Origin: Altererythrobacter sp. KTW20L
GTDB lineage: Bacteria > Pseudomonadota > Alphaproteobacteria > Sphingomonadales > Sphingomonadaceae
Direction of reading: 5' to 3'
Assembly: GCF_023501975.1 (NCBI RefSeq)
Contig: NZ_JAMFLH010000010.1
Coordinates: forward strand, 62,001-126,000
Length of the DNA: 64,000 nucleotides
The notes under the pieces are model-generated. The model was not told where the DNA came from. It was given only the letters and a program-made list of their open reading frames with translations, and did no database searches. Position 1 is the stretch's first letter. The number at the start of each line of letters is the position of its first letter. The translations under genes were made by a program, and so were the position numbers. Positions 27,159 through 34,443 of this stretch are shown here, piece by piece.

Positions 27159-29341
27159 CAGCCGCCGAATTCAACCTTTACGCGCAAGCCGATCGTCCGC
27201 GGCGCACCATAGATGATGCCGCCATCGGCGCTCGAGCTGTTCTGGATCTGCGAGGCGATATAGGTCTTGTTGGTAATGTTGTTGGCAAAGGCTTCCAGCT
27301 TGTAGCTCTCGCCCAGGTCGAAAGTGATGCGGGCATCGAACAGGTCACGCCCGGGCACGATCGTATTGGCCGAAGGGAACGGCGTGGCGATCTGGCTGGA
27401 CAGGTGCGACCACTGGACCCGCGGGGTTACGTCCACATTGCCCAGCATGAAGGTGTACTGGACACCGGCGTTGATCGTCCATTCGGGCGAGAACGGCAGC
27501 GTCGCGCCTTCGGGAACGAAGCGCAGGTTGGTCGGGCAGCCGACATCGGTGCCGGGCAGGTTGGTATCAGAGATACAGGCCGAGTTGGAGAAGGTGGCAT
27601 CGAGGTAGCCGACCCCGAAATTGGCCTGGAACCCGCCGAACTGGGCAGTCGCTTCCAGTTCCGCGCCGATGGATTCGCCCGCCAGCGCGTTCTGGGTAAC
27701 CGGCAGGCCGCCGACCAGGCTGGAGAGCTGGATGTCCTCGTATTCCGACATGAACACCGCACCGTTAAGGCGCAGGTGGCGATCGAGGATTTCAGTCTTG
27801 AAGCCGGCCTCATAGACCGTGTTCTGTTCCGGCAGGAAGTCGGGGGTGTTGGGCGTCAGGTTCACACCGCCAGCCTTGTACCCGCGCGAAGCCGAGACAT
27901 AGACCATGCCGTTGTTGTCGAAGTGGTAGTTGAGGCCCAGCTTGCCTGTCAGCTTCTCCGAAGTGGCGGCGCTGGTCAGTGGCAGGGCGACAGGCGGGCC
28001 GGGGACTGCGAAGCGCGTATAGACCTGCTTGTCCCAGCTGTACCGGCCACCGACCAGCACTTCGAGGTTGTCATTGAGGAAATAGTTAGCCTGACCGAAC
28101 ACCGAATAGGAGGTGTTCACCGCTTCGGCGATGATGTCGCTGTTCGATACGACAAAATCGGTGGTGTTGCGGTTGTCGCGCAGCAGGGTGACGGGGACAT
28201 CTTCGTCCAGCATGAACGCACCGACGACCCATTGCAGCGGGCCGGTACCCAGCGACAGCAGGTTGAATTCGGCGATGAAGGTTTCGAACACTGTATCGCC
28301 GATGCTTACGCGGCCGGGGAAGGTGCGGGTATTCGCGCCGCTGGTCGGCAGGTTGGCGGGTACGCCCACTGCGGTTGCCGTGCGATCGCCATCGGTCTGG
28401 TCGCGGGTATAGCCGTCCTGGAACGACACCAGCGCGCGTGCGCCGACGCTGTCCGACATTTCGTAGTTCACTTCGGCGGACAGGCGGTAGCCGCGCTGGT
28501 TGAGGAACGACAGCGCATCTTCCTGGATCTCGAAAGGATCGGTGCTGACCGTGTCACCACGGCGTTTCACGGCATTGTTGTCACTCTGCATGTCGAACCA
28601 TTCGCCGCGCAGATTGATCGTGCCGCGTCCGTCCGATGTCTGCAGCGCCAGGTTGGCGCGCACTGCATCGAGGTTCATGTTGCCGGGCTGGCTCTGCGCG
28701 TTGGCGGCAATGTTGTCGGTGAAGCTGTCGCGCTCGTCATGCACATAGGCAAGGCGCAGGGCCACGTTCTCTGCGCCGATATTGGCAGTCAGTACAGCGC
28801 GGTAGCGGTTGTAGTTGCCCACGGTGAAATCGCCGCCGAACGACGTGGTGTCGAACTGTGGTGCGGGCGAGCGGACATAGATCGCGCCGCCGGTGGAATT
28901 CTGTCCGCTCAGCGTCCCCTGCGGGCCGCGCAGCACTTCGATCGTGCCGATATCGTAGAAGCTGTGGCCGATGAACTGTTCGTGCGGGATCAGCTGACCG
29001 TCGATGTAGTAGGCGACGCCAGGGTTCGAAGTGGGAGCCGACTGGGCGATGCCAACGCCGCGGATGTTGATATAGGTCGAACGGTTGAAGGTGTTGATCG
29101 CGATCGACGGGGCGACCTGCTGGATGTCGTTGAGAGTGACCACACCGCGCTGGGTCAGCTGCTCGCCCGACAGGACCGTGGCAGAGACGGGCACGTCCTG
29201 CAGGTTCTGTTCGCGCCGCTCGGCAGTGACGAGGATCTGGTCGAGCCCGCCTTCGGGCGCTGAGTCCTGGGCCACGACGGGCATGGCGGTACCGCACAGC
29301 AGGACGGCCAAGGCACTTGCGGAAAATTTGCGACTGTTCAT
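27158..29341 (-). CDS. TonB-dependent outer-membrane receptor
   Basis: A 727-residue receptor. Signal peptide to about residue 24 (ending PVVAQ), a TonB-box-like DQILVTAERREQNLQDVPVS, plug domain with NIRGVG, VAYYIDGQLI, EVLRGPQGTLSGQNSTGGAI, then a 22-strand barrel. It belongs to the group annotated as Fut/FecA-type sphingomonad receptors used for organic substrates rather than only siderophores. It is first in an operon with the di-heme cytochrome and OmpA-like genes. Two LacI-type palindromes lie 50-86 bases upstream, so expression is likely induced by the cluster's substrate. Confidence 0.93.
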   Translation of the reverse strand: MNSRKFSASALAVLLCGTAMPVVAQDSAPEGGLDQILVTAERREQNLQDVPVSATVLSGEQLTQRGVVTLNDIQQVAPSIAINTFNRSTYINIRGVGIAQSAPTSNPGVAYYIDGQLIPHEQFIGHSFYDIGTIEVLRGPQGTLSGQNSTGGAIYVRSPAPQFDTTSFGGDFTVGNYNRYRAVLTANIGAENVALRLAYVHDERDSFTDNIAANAQSQPGNMNLDAVRANLALQTSDGRGTINLRGEWFDMQSDNNAVKRRGDTVSTDPFEIQEDALSFLNQRGYRLSAEVNYEMSDSVGARALVSFQDGYTRDQTDGDRTATAVGVPANLPTSGANTRTFPGRVSIGDTVFETFIAEFNLLSLGTGPLQWVVGAFMLDEDVPVTLLRDNRNTTDFVVSNSDIIAEAVNTSYSVFGQANYFLNDNLEVLVGGRYSWDKQVYTRFAVPGPPVALPLTSAATSEKLTGKLGLNYHFDNNGMVYVSASRGYKAGGVNLTPNTPDFLPEQNTVYEAGFKTEILDRHLRLNGAVFMSEYEDIQLSSLVGGLPVTQNALAGESIGAELEATAQFGGFQANFGVGYLDATFSNSACISDTNLPGTDVGCPTNLRFVPEGATLPFSPEWTINAGVQYTFMLGNVDVTPRVQWSHLSSQIATPFPSANTIVPGRDLFDARITFDLGESYKLEAFANNITNKTYIASQIQNSSSADGGIIYGAPRTIGLRVKVEFGG

Positions 29342-29390
29342 CTGATGGTTCCTCCCTGTCAGGGGCGATCAGACCCCCCTTTTGTGGCGC

Positions 29391-29404
29391 TGATAGCGCT
29401 TGCA
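29391..29404. promoter_or_regulatory. LacI-family operator 2 (TonB receptor promoter, proximal)
   Basis: TGATAGCGCTTGCA, differing at two positions from the 23403 site. It lies 50 bases upstream of the receptor start and 10 bases from a second copy, a spacing that would allow cooperative binding. Confidence 0.7.
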
Positions 29405-29413
29405 TCGGCATTG

Positions 29414-29427
29414 CGCAAGCGCTTGCA
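29414..29427. promoter_or_regulatory. LacI-family operator 3 (TonB receptor promoter, distal)
   Basis: CGCAAGCGCTTGCA; the inner 12 bases GCAAGCGCTTGC are a perfect palindrome. The centre is 23 bases from the centre of the 29391 site, about two helical turns. Confidence 0.7.
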
Positions 29428-29437
29428 GAAGTGCTTC

Positions 29438-30622
29438 TCAGGATTTGCGCAACGCGATTGCCGCGAGCAGGGCTGCGCCCGTCAAGGGAGTCAGCGACAG
29501 ACCAAGGTGCATGGCAGTTTCGGCGGCATAGGGACCGAGCATCCATGCGAGGAATGCGCTGGCCAACATTTGCAGCGCGCCCGCCAGGCTGCTTGCCGTG
29601 CCTTCCAGCCCGGGTTCGCTGGCCAGGATATGGCTGATCGCCGTTGGGCCGGTCAGTCCTGCGGTCAGTCCCAGCAGAACAAGTGGCGCAAGCACCAGCG
29701 GCAGATCGGGATTGCCCCGCCACGACAGCGACAACAGCGTCGCCGCCGCCAGGACACCGAGCACGGTCGAGACCAGCAGTGCGTCGGTCCGCCGCTGGAC
29801 CAGTCCGACCACTCTGGTTCCAGCGATGCTGGCACAGGCGACCAGCAGCAGGCACATGCCCGTCTCGCGCGGGGTCAGGCCATAGCTTCGTTCCAGCAGG
29901 AACGGGGCCGAGCCAAGAAACACGTAGAGGCTGGCGCTGGCGAACGCCATGGCGGAGGTCGCGGCCAGGAACCGGCGGTTCGCCAGCACCCGGCGATAGG
30001 CCACCCGCAGCGTCGGACGATCGGGGAGGTCCGCAGCCGGTCCGGCGCGGGGGATCCTGCGCGAGACCACCAGCACTGCCACAATCCCGGCCAGAGCCAG
30101 CCCGCCCATGATCGCCCGCCAGCCGAACCATTCGGTGACGAGCCCGCCGATTACGGGCGCAATGGCGGGCGATACCAGCACAACAGTCATAAGTGCAGCC
30201 TGCGCCGCCACGGCCCTTTCCGGCGGAACCATGGTGTTGAGCAGGACACGCGCGGTAACCAGGCCTGCAGCCGCGCCTACCGCCTGACCCAGGCGTGCCA
30301 GCAGCAGCACGCCGAGGCTTTCGGCCACCAGGCCCAGCAGGCTTGCCGCCGTATAGATCAGCAGGCCGAGCTGCAGCAGTCGGCGTCGCTCCATCCGGTC
30401 GGCCAGGGGCCCCACCAGCAACTGCCCCGCTCCAAGGCCGATAAGGAATACTCCCACGACCAGTTGCGCCGATGCGACGCCCACGCCCAGCTCGCCCGCG
30501 ATCGAGGGCAGGGCCGGGACCAGCAATTGCGTGGCGAGCGATCCCAGCGCGGCAACGGCCCCTAGCAGCAGGATCGTGCCCCGCAGGGAGGGGGTGGTTC
30601 TTGTCGTCTGGCTGTCGGTCAT
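29438..30622 (-). CDS. MFS exporter, Bcr/CflA family
   Basis: A 394-residue, 12-helix MFS protein. The DHA1 Bcr/CflA pattern is seen in LVPALPSIAGELGVGVASAQ, GAGQLLVGPLADRMERRRLL, and RVLLNTMVPPERAVAAQAAL with GGLVTEWFGWRAIMG. Likely an exporter for a toxic substrate or intermediate of the cluster. ATG 30622 overlaps the TGA of a 35-residue upstream gene (ATGA), so translation is coupled to it. Confidence 0.85.
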   Translation of the reverse strand: MTDSQTTRTTPSLRGTILLLGAVAALGSLATQLLVPALPSIAGELGVGVASAQLVVGVFLIGLGAGQLLVGPLADRMERRRLLQLGLLIYTAASLLGLVAESLGVLLLARLGQAVGAAAGLVTARVLLNTMVPPERAVAAQAALMTVVLVSPAIAPVIGGLVTEWFGWRAIMGGLALAGIVAVLVVSRRIPRAGPAADLPDRPTLRVAYRRVLANRRFLAATSAMAFASASLYVFLGSAPFLLERSYGLTPRETGMCLLLVACASIAGTRVVGLVQRRTDALLVSTVLGVLAAATLLSLSWRGNPDLPLVLAPLVLLGLTAGLTGPTAISHILASEPGLEGTASSLAGALQMLASAFLAWMLGPYAAETAMHLGLSLTPLTGAALLAAIALRKS

Positions 30623-30726
30623 TTGAGGTCGCGCAACTGCCGCCGCACCACCAGGCGCAGCACGGCACAGGTTACCGCGATGGCGAGGATCAATATGGCG
30701 AGGATCAATAATGATGAAGCTGCCAT
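30619..30726 (-). CDS. 35-residue single-span membrane protein
   Basis: A short frame from ATG 30726 to TGA 30619. It encodes a hydrophobic helix (SSLLILAILILAIAVTCAVL) followed by a basic tail (RLVVRRQLRDLK), the pattern of a small N-out/C-in membrane protein. GGTAAGG lies just upstream of the ATG, its stop overlaps the MFS start, and a LacI-type palindrome sits 30 bases before it. A 15-base tandem duplication (30680-30709) repeats the segment LILAI in the helix. I know no family for it; it may assist or regulate the exporter. Confidence 0.65.
   Translation of the reverse strand: MAASSLLILAILILAIAVTCAVLRLVVRRQLRDLK
30680..30709 (+). repeat. 15-bp tandem duplication in small membrane protein gene
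   Basis: ATGGCGAGGATCAAT occurs twice in direct succession (30680-30694 and 30695-30709). In the minus-strand reading it duplicates five residues of the transmembrane helix without breaking frame. Confidence 0.85.
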
Positions 30727-30755
30727 GCCTTACCCAAATCCGCTGAATGGCGGGG

Positions 30756-30769
30756 TGATAGCGCTTACA
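30756..30769. promoter_or_regulatory. LacI-family operator 4 (small protein / MFS promoter)
   Basis: TGATAGCGCTTACA, 30 bases upstream of the 35-residue gene. With the 30878 site it brackets the gap between the divergent exporter and P450 operons; centres are 122 bases apart, compatible with a DNA loop. Confidence 0.7.
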
Positions 30770-30877
30770 TCCGGGTGCGTCGAGCCTTGATCTTGCAGTG
30801 ATGCCAACGGATTGAGAATGGCGACTTTTGGTTGTCCGCTACCGCCTTTCGCCCCCTTGCGCCGCCCTCAGCAAGAC

Positions 30878-30891
30878 TGTAAGCGCTTGCA
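30878..30891. promoter_or_regulatory. LacI-family operator 5 (P450 promoter)
   Basis: TGTAAGCGCTTGCA, identical to the site at 23403. It ends 45 bases before the P450 GTG start. Confidence 0.75.
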
Positions 30892-30936
30892 GGCAGGCTG
30901 CATCTTTGCCTGCAGATTGCTTTTGAGGGGACTTGC

Positions 30937-32229
30937 GTGACCGACGAGGCGACTGGGCCAGCGACTGGGCCAGCGACTGGGCCAGCGACTGGGCCAGCGA
31001 CTGGGCCAGCGACTGGGCCAGCGACTGGGCCAGCGACTGGGCCAGCGTCCGTTGTACCGGACGATTTCGATCCGCATGTAGAAGAGACGTTCGACAGCCC
31101 GCATGTCGAGTACGAGCGGATGCGCGCACAGTGCCCCGTGGCCCATTCCAGCGCCCACGGCGGGTTCTGGGCGCTGACCCGGCATGCCGATATCGTGGCG
31201 GCCGTGACCGACAACGAGACCTTCATCACCTCGAAGATCAATGTCATTCCCAACATGTCGCTCGGCAAGCGGCGGCCGCCGCTGGGCAAGGATCCGCCCG
31301 AGCATACCCCGTTCCGCCGTGCGCTCGACCGGACCTTGCGCAACTCGCGCATCGCTGCGCTGGAACCGCGCTTGCGCGCCCATGCGTCGCGTGAACTGGA
31401 GCGGATGATCGGTGCCGGGCGGGGCGATGTGTCGAGCGATTTTGCCACCATCTATCCGGCCTGGATCGAGGTCGAGTGGCTCAACCTGGAACCATCCAAC
31501 GCGGTGCTCCTGGCCGATGTCGCCCGGCTCTACAATGTCGCCTGGCGCAACGAGAACATGGACGATGTGGCCCGGACCAGCGGCCAGCTCTATGCCGTGG
31601 CACGCGAGGTGGTGGAGGATCGCCAACGCCATCCGCGGCCTGTTGAAAGCGATCCGGCCTCGGCCCTGCTGGCGGAGGAGACCCCGTCCGGCCCGATCCC
31701 GCCGGACTATGTGATCGAGACCATCCGCCAGGTGCTGGTGGTGGGACTGATGGCTCCGCCGCCGCTGTTCGGGGCGATCGTGATCCACCTGATCCGCCAC
31801 CCGGACCTGCAGCAGTACCTGCGGGAAAATCCCGCCCGGATCCCGGCGGCGGTGGAGGAGTTCATCCGGCTCTACTCGCCCTATCGCGGCTTTGCCCGCA
31901 CCACCACGCGCGATGTCGAACTGCACGGCCGGACGATCCCCAAGGACGATCCGGTGACCATGGTCTATGCCTCGGCCAACCGCGACGACGAGGTGTTCGA
32001 CGACCCCCACAGCTTCCGCTTCGACCGCGAGAACATCCGCCAGCACCTCGGGTTCGGGCGCGGCGCGCACCAGTGTGCGGGCGCGGGGCTGGTCCGCCTG
32101 GAGATGCGCATCTTCCTGGAAGAACTGCTCCAGCGGACCACCGGCATGGCGCTTGACGGACCGCTCGAAATGACCAGGCTGCCCGAACTGGGACCGACCA
32201 GCACGCCGGTCACGTTCCAGACCGACTGA
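30937..32229 (+). CDS. cytochrome P450 with N-terminal (ATGP)8 repeat
   Basis: A 430-residue soluble class I-type P450. The heme loop is FGRGAHQCAG (Cys380), the ExxR pair is Glu308/Arg311 in EEFIRLYSP, and PLGKDPPEHTPFRR is the usual C-helix region. Residues 5-36 are eight exact ATGP repeats encoded by a 12-base minisatellite. The I-helix, where the acid-alcohol pair (D/E-T) is expected, instead reads VVGLMAPPPLFGA (268-280). GTG 30937 has GAGGGG upstream. No ferredoxin or reductase gene is adjacent, so redox partners are elsewhere. It starts a two-gene unit with the alpha/beta hydrolase 24 bases downstream. The substrate is unknown. Confidence 0.9.
   Translation: MTDEATGPATGPATGPATGPATGPATGPATGPATGPASVVPDDFDPHVEETFDSPHVEYERMRAQCPVAHSSAHGGFWALTRHADIVAAVTDNETFITSKINVIPNMSLGKRRPPLGKDPPEHTPFRRALDRTLRNSRIAALEPRLRAHASRELERMIGAGRGDVSSDFATIYPAWIEVEWLNLEPSNAVLLADVARLYNVAWRNENMDDVARTSGQLYAVAREVVEDRQRHPRPVESDPASALLAEETPSGPIPPDYVIETIRQVLVVGLMAPPPLFGAIVIHLIRHPDLQQYLRENPARIPAAVEEFIRLYSPYRGFARTTTRDVELHGRTIPKDDPVTMVYASANRDDEVFDDPHSFRFDRENIRQHLGFGRGAHQCAGAGLVRLEMRIFLEELLQRTTGMALDGPLEMTRLPELGPTSTPVTFQTD
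30949..31044 (+). repeat. 12-bp x 8 coding minisatellite in P450 gene
   Basis: Eight perfect head-to-tail copies of GCGACTGGGCCA (96 bases), each encoding Ala-Thr-Gly-Pro. The copies are identical, which indicates recent expansion. A unit length divisible by three means copy-number changes keep the P450 in frame. Confidence 0.97.
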
Positions 32230-32253
32230 CGGGGGCAGGGTGAGGAGGCTTAG

Positions 32254-33201
32254 ATGATCCGTCGCAAGGGTGGCAGGAAACTGCTGGCAGGTTCTGTCGC
32301 ACTGGCTGCACTCCTCTGGTCAGCCCAAGGCGTCGCCCATGTGGAACGGCAGCCGCTCTATGACGGGCCTGCACCGGGTTCGGAAAGCTGGGAACACGAG
32401 CGAGTCGCGATCGAGCGGGATGGTGCCGTGTCGGTCTATAACACCCGCCAGCCGGTCTATGAACTGCTCCTGCCACGGCCCGATCGTGCCAGCGGCGCGG
32501 CCCTCGTCATGCTACCGGGTGGCGGCCTGCGCGTGCTGGGGACGGGAGCCGCGCTGCAGGACGAGATCGACGCCCTGGTGCGCGAAGGGGTGGGCGTGCT
32601 GATGCTGGAATATCGCACCCTGCAATTCAGTCCGGCAGAGCTGGAATGGATGACCGCTCCGCCCCCGCCGCGCGATCCCGCTGATCCGCCTGCTCGCTTT
32701 CCCCGCATGGAAATCGTCAACGGCAATGCCAATCCGGCAGCCGGCACTATCGCCATGACAGACGTGCTCGAACTGGCAACGCAGGATGCCCAGGCCGCGC
32801 TCCGCCTGCTCCACGCGAATGCGGCAGAATGGAATATAGACCCTGACCGGATCGGGGTGATGGGCACTTCGGCCGGTGGCGGGGTGGCTTTCGGCACGCT
32901 GCTCGACCGGCAGGCCGCAGCAGACGAACGGCCCGATTTCCTTGTCTCGATCTTCGGCCCTTCGTTGCAGGATGTTGCAACGTGGGAGGGCGCTCCCCCT
33001 TTGTTCATGGCGGTGGAGGCAGAACACGGAGCGGTGACGGACGGCCTGATCGAAGTGTTCCGCATCTGGAACGCGGCCTACCAGCCGGCCGAACTGCACA
33101 TCTACGACGTGCCCAACTTCACCATGACCGAAAAGCTGTGGGGCCCGCCCCTGTTCGACTGGATGCGCAGTCGCGGTATTCTCCGGGTGACGGGCGACTA
33201 G
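32254..33201 (+). CDS. exported alpha/beta hydrolase with degenerate active site
   Basis: A 315-residue protein with a signal peptide (about 1-28, ending GVAH). The fold is that of acetyl-esterase / acetyl-xylan-esterase-type hydrolases: oxyanion region MLPGGGLRVLG in place of HGGG, nucleophile GTSAGGG with Ser after DPDRIGVM, and DAQAALRLLHANAAEWNID. Where the family has the catalytic Asp (typically DDxxVP) it reads VEAEHGAV, and where the final His (GGHGFG) is expected it reads YDVPNFTMTEK. The activity is therefore doubtful. GGAGG precedes ATG 32254. It is cotranscribed with the P450. Confidence 0.78.
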   Translation: MIRRKGGRKLLAGSVALAALLWSAQGVAHVERQPLYDGPAPGSESWEHERVAIERDGAVSVYNTRQPVYELLLPRPDRASGAALVMLPGGGLRVLGTGAALQDEIDALVREGVGVLMLEYRTLQFSPAELEWMTAPPPPRDPADPPARFPRMEIVNGNANPAAGTIAMTDVLELATQDAQAALRLLHANAAEWNIDPDRIGVMGTSAGGGVAFGTLLDRQAAADERPDFLVSIFGPSLQDVATWEGAPPLFMAVEAEHGAVTDGLIEVFRIWNAAYQPAELHIYDVPNFTMTEKLWGPPLFDWMRSRGILRVTGD

Positions 33202-33241
33202 AGGCCGGCCAGATTTTCACGGCTACCGCGATGTAAGGCCT

Positions 33242-33288
33242 TGCGAAATTTTGCAGGCAGAGGTCGCAATGCATGCAAGGCGATTGCA
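33242..33288. promoter_or_regulatory. possible autoregulatory sites upstream of LacI regulator
   Basis: Two weaker dyads precede the regulator: TGCGAAATTTTGCA (33242-33255) and TGCAAGGCGATTGCA (33274-33288). They share the outer TGC/GCA of the cluster's operators but not the AGCGCT core, so they are weaker candidates. Confidence 0.35.
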
Positions 33289-33339
33289 CCGGGCGCTGGG
33301 CTGGGGCATGTTCCACGGTCACCATGACGCGGAGATAGC

Positions 33340-34338
33340 ATGTCACCGATGACCAGGGCCCCGACGCTGAACGACGTCGCGCGCGAAGCAAATGTATCTG
33401 CCGCCACGGTCAGCCGCTTCCTCAACAATCCCGGCGTGGTGGCAGGAGAGACCGGAACGCGGATCAGCGCTGCGATCGACAAGACGGGCTATATTCCCAA
33501 CGCCCTGGCCGGCGACCTTGCCACCAACAAGAGCCGCATGGTCGCAGTGCTCATACCCTGCCTCGAGAACTCGCTGTTCAACGATATGATCGAGCGCATG
33601 GTCGGAGAGATGACGGCGAGCGGAAACAACGTGATGATCGGGCTGACAGGCACCGGAACCGAACGGACCGACAGCCTGGTACGGGCGGCACTCTCGCGCC
33701 GCGTCGATGCGATCATCGCGACCGGGACCGTCAGCCAGAACGTGATCAACATGGTGGGGCGGAGCCGGACCCTGTTCATCCAGGTGTGGGAACTGCCCGA
33801 GGATCCGGTGGGAGTGGCCATCGGCTTCCGCCACGAGGATGCCGGACGCGACATTGCCCGCTTCCTCGCCTCGCGGGGCTATCTCCGGCCCCATGTGGTG
33901 ACCGCAGAAAGCCCGCGTGCGCGCAGCCGGCGCGACGGCTTTTTTGCCGAATGGGAAGCACTGGGTTTGTCCCTGCCGACCGAATCGATCACCGACATGC
34001 CCACCCGCTTCGGCCACGCCCGGCGGGTCTTCGCCGATGTGCGTCGGCTGGCCGAGCGGCCCGACGTGGTCGTCTGCGGGTCCGACCTCCTGGCCCAGGG
34101 AATCATCGTCGAGGCCCAGGCGGCGGGGCTGCGAGTGCCCGATGACCTCGGGGTGATCGGCTTTGGCAACAATGCCATCTCCGGCGAGATGCGACCCACG
34201 ATCACCACGGTCGATATCGACGGCGCGCGCATCGCCCGCGAAGTGATGGCCGCAATTTCGCGCCACCAGGAAGGCCGCGAATTCACCTCCCGGCGTATCG
34301 ACGCGGGCTTCCGCCTGATCGCCCGCGACAGTGTCTAG
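33340..34338 (+). CDS. LacI/GntR-type repressor, probable local regulator
   Basis: A 332-residue LacI-family protein. The HTH is TLNDVAREANVSAATVSRFL (residues 9-28), the hinge helix PNALAGDLATNKS inserts in the minor groove in this family, and the C-terminal periplasmic-binding-protein-like domain runs from RMVAVLIPCLENSLFND to the end, with VIGFGNN. ATG 33340 has GGAG 8 bases upstream; an ATG three codons later is possible. It lies directly after the P450-hydrolase unit, and five LacI-type palindromes are found in the gaps of the same island. It is the only LacI protein in the window, so assignment of those sites to it is a strong inference. Confidence 0.9.
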   Translation: MSPMTRAPTLNDVAREANVSAATVSRFLNNPGVVAGETGTRISAAIDKTGYIPNALAGDLATNKSRMVAVLIPCLENSLFNDMIERMVGEMTASGNNVMIGLTGTGTERTDSLVRAALSRRVDAIIATGTVSQNVINMVGRSRTLFIQVWELPEDPVGVAIGFRHEDAGRDIARFLASRGYLRPHVVTAESPRARSRRDGFFAEWEALGLSLPTESITDMPTRFGHARRVFADVRRLAERPDVVVCGSDLLAQGIIVEAQAAGLRVPDDLGVIGFGNNAISGEMRPTITTVDIDGARIAREVMAAISRHQEGREFTSRRIDAGFRLIARDSV

Positions 34339-34355
34339 AGCAGTCCCCGACGACC

Positions 34356-34373
34356 AACAATCCTGGGATTGTT
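34356..34373. terminator. 18-bp palindrome after LacI gene, weak terminator candidate
   Basis: AACAATCCTGGGATTGTT has 8-base arms around two central bases, 17 bases past the regulator stop. The stem is AT-rich and no U run follows, so termination is uncertain. Confidence 0.3.
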
Positions 34374-34443
34374 CGGAAAAGCTAACCATTTGAATATAAG
34401 AGCCTAGAGATTGCAAAGATAATAGCAGAAGTCGCTCGATCCC

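Noticed and set aside
27404-29263. A 619-codon open frame on the plus strand
   Set aside because: It is antisense to the TonB receptor, whose motifs are clear. Such frames arise from third-position GC bias.
29345-30565. A 406-codon open frame on the plus strand
   Set aside because: It is antisense to the Bcr/CflA exporter and rich in Gln and Arg without any recognisable domain.
30949-31044. CRISPR-like array
   Set aside because: The unit is 12 bases, head to tail, with no spacers, and lies in frame inside the P450 gene.
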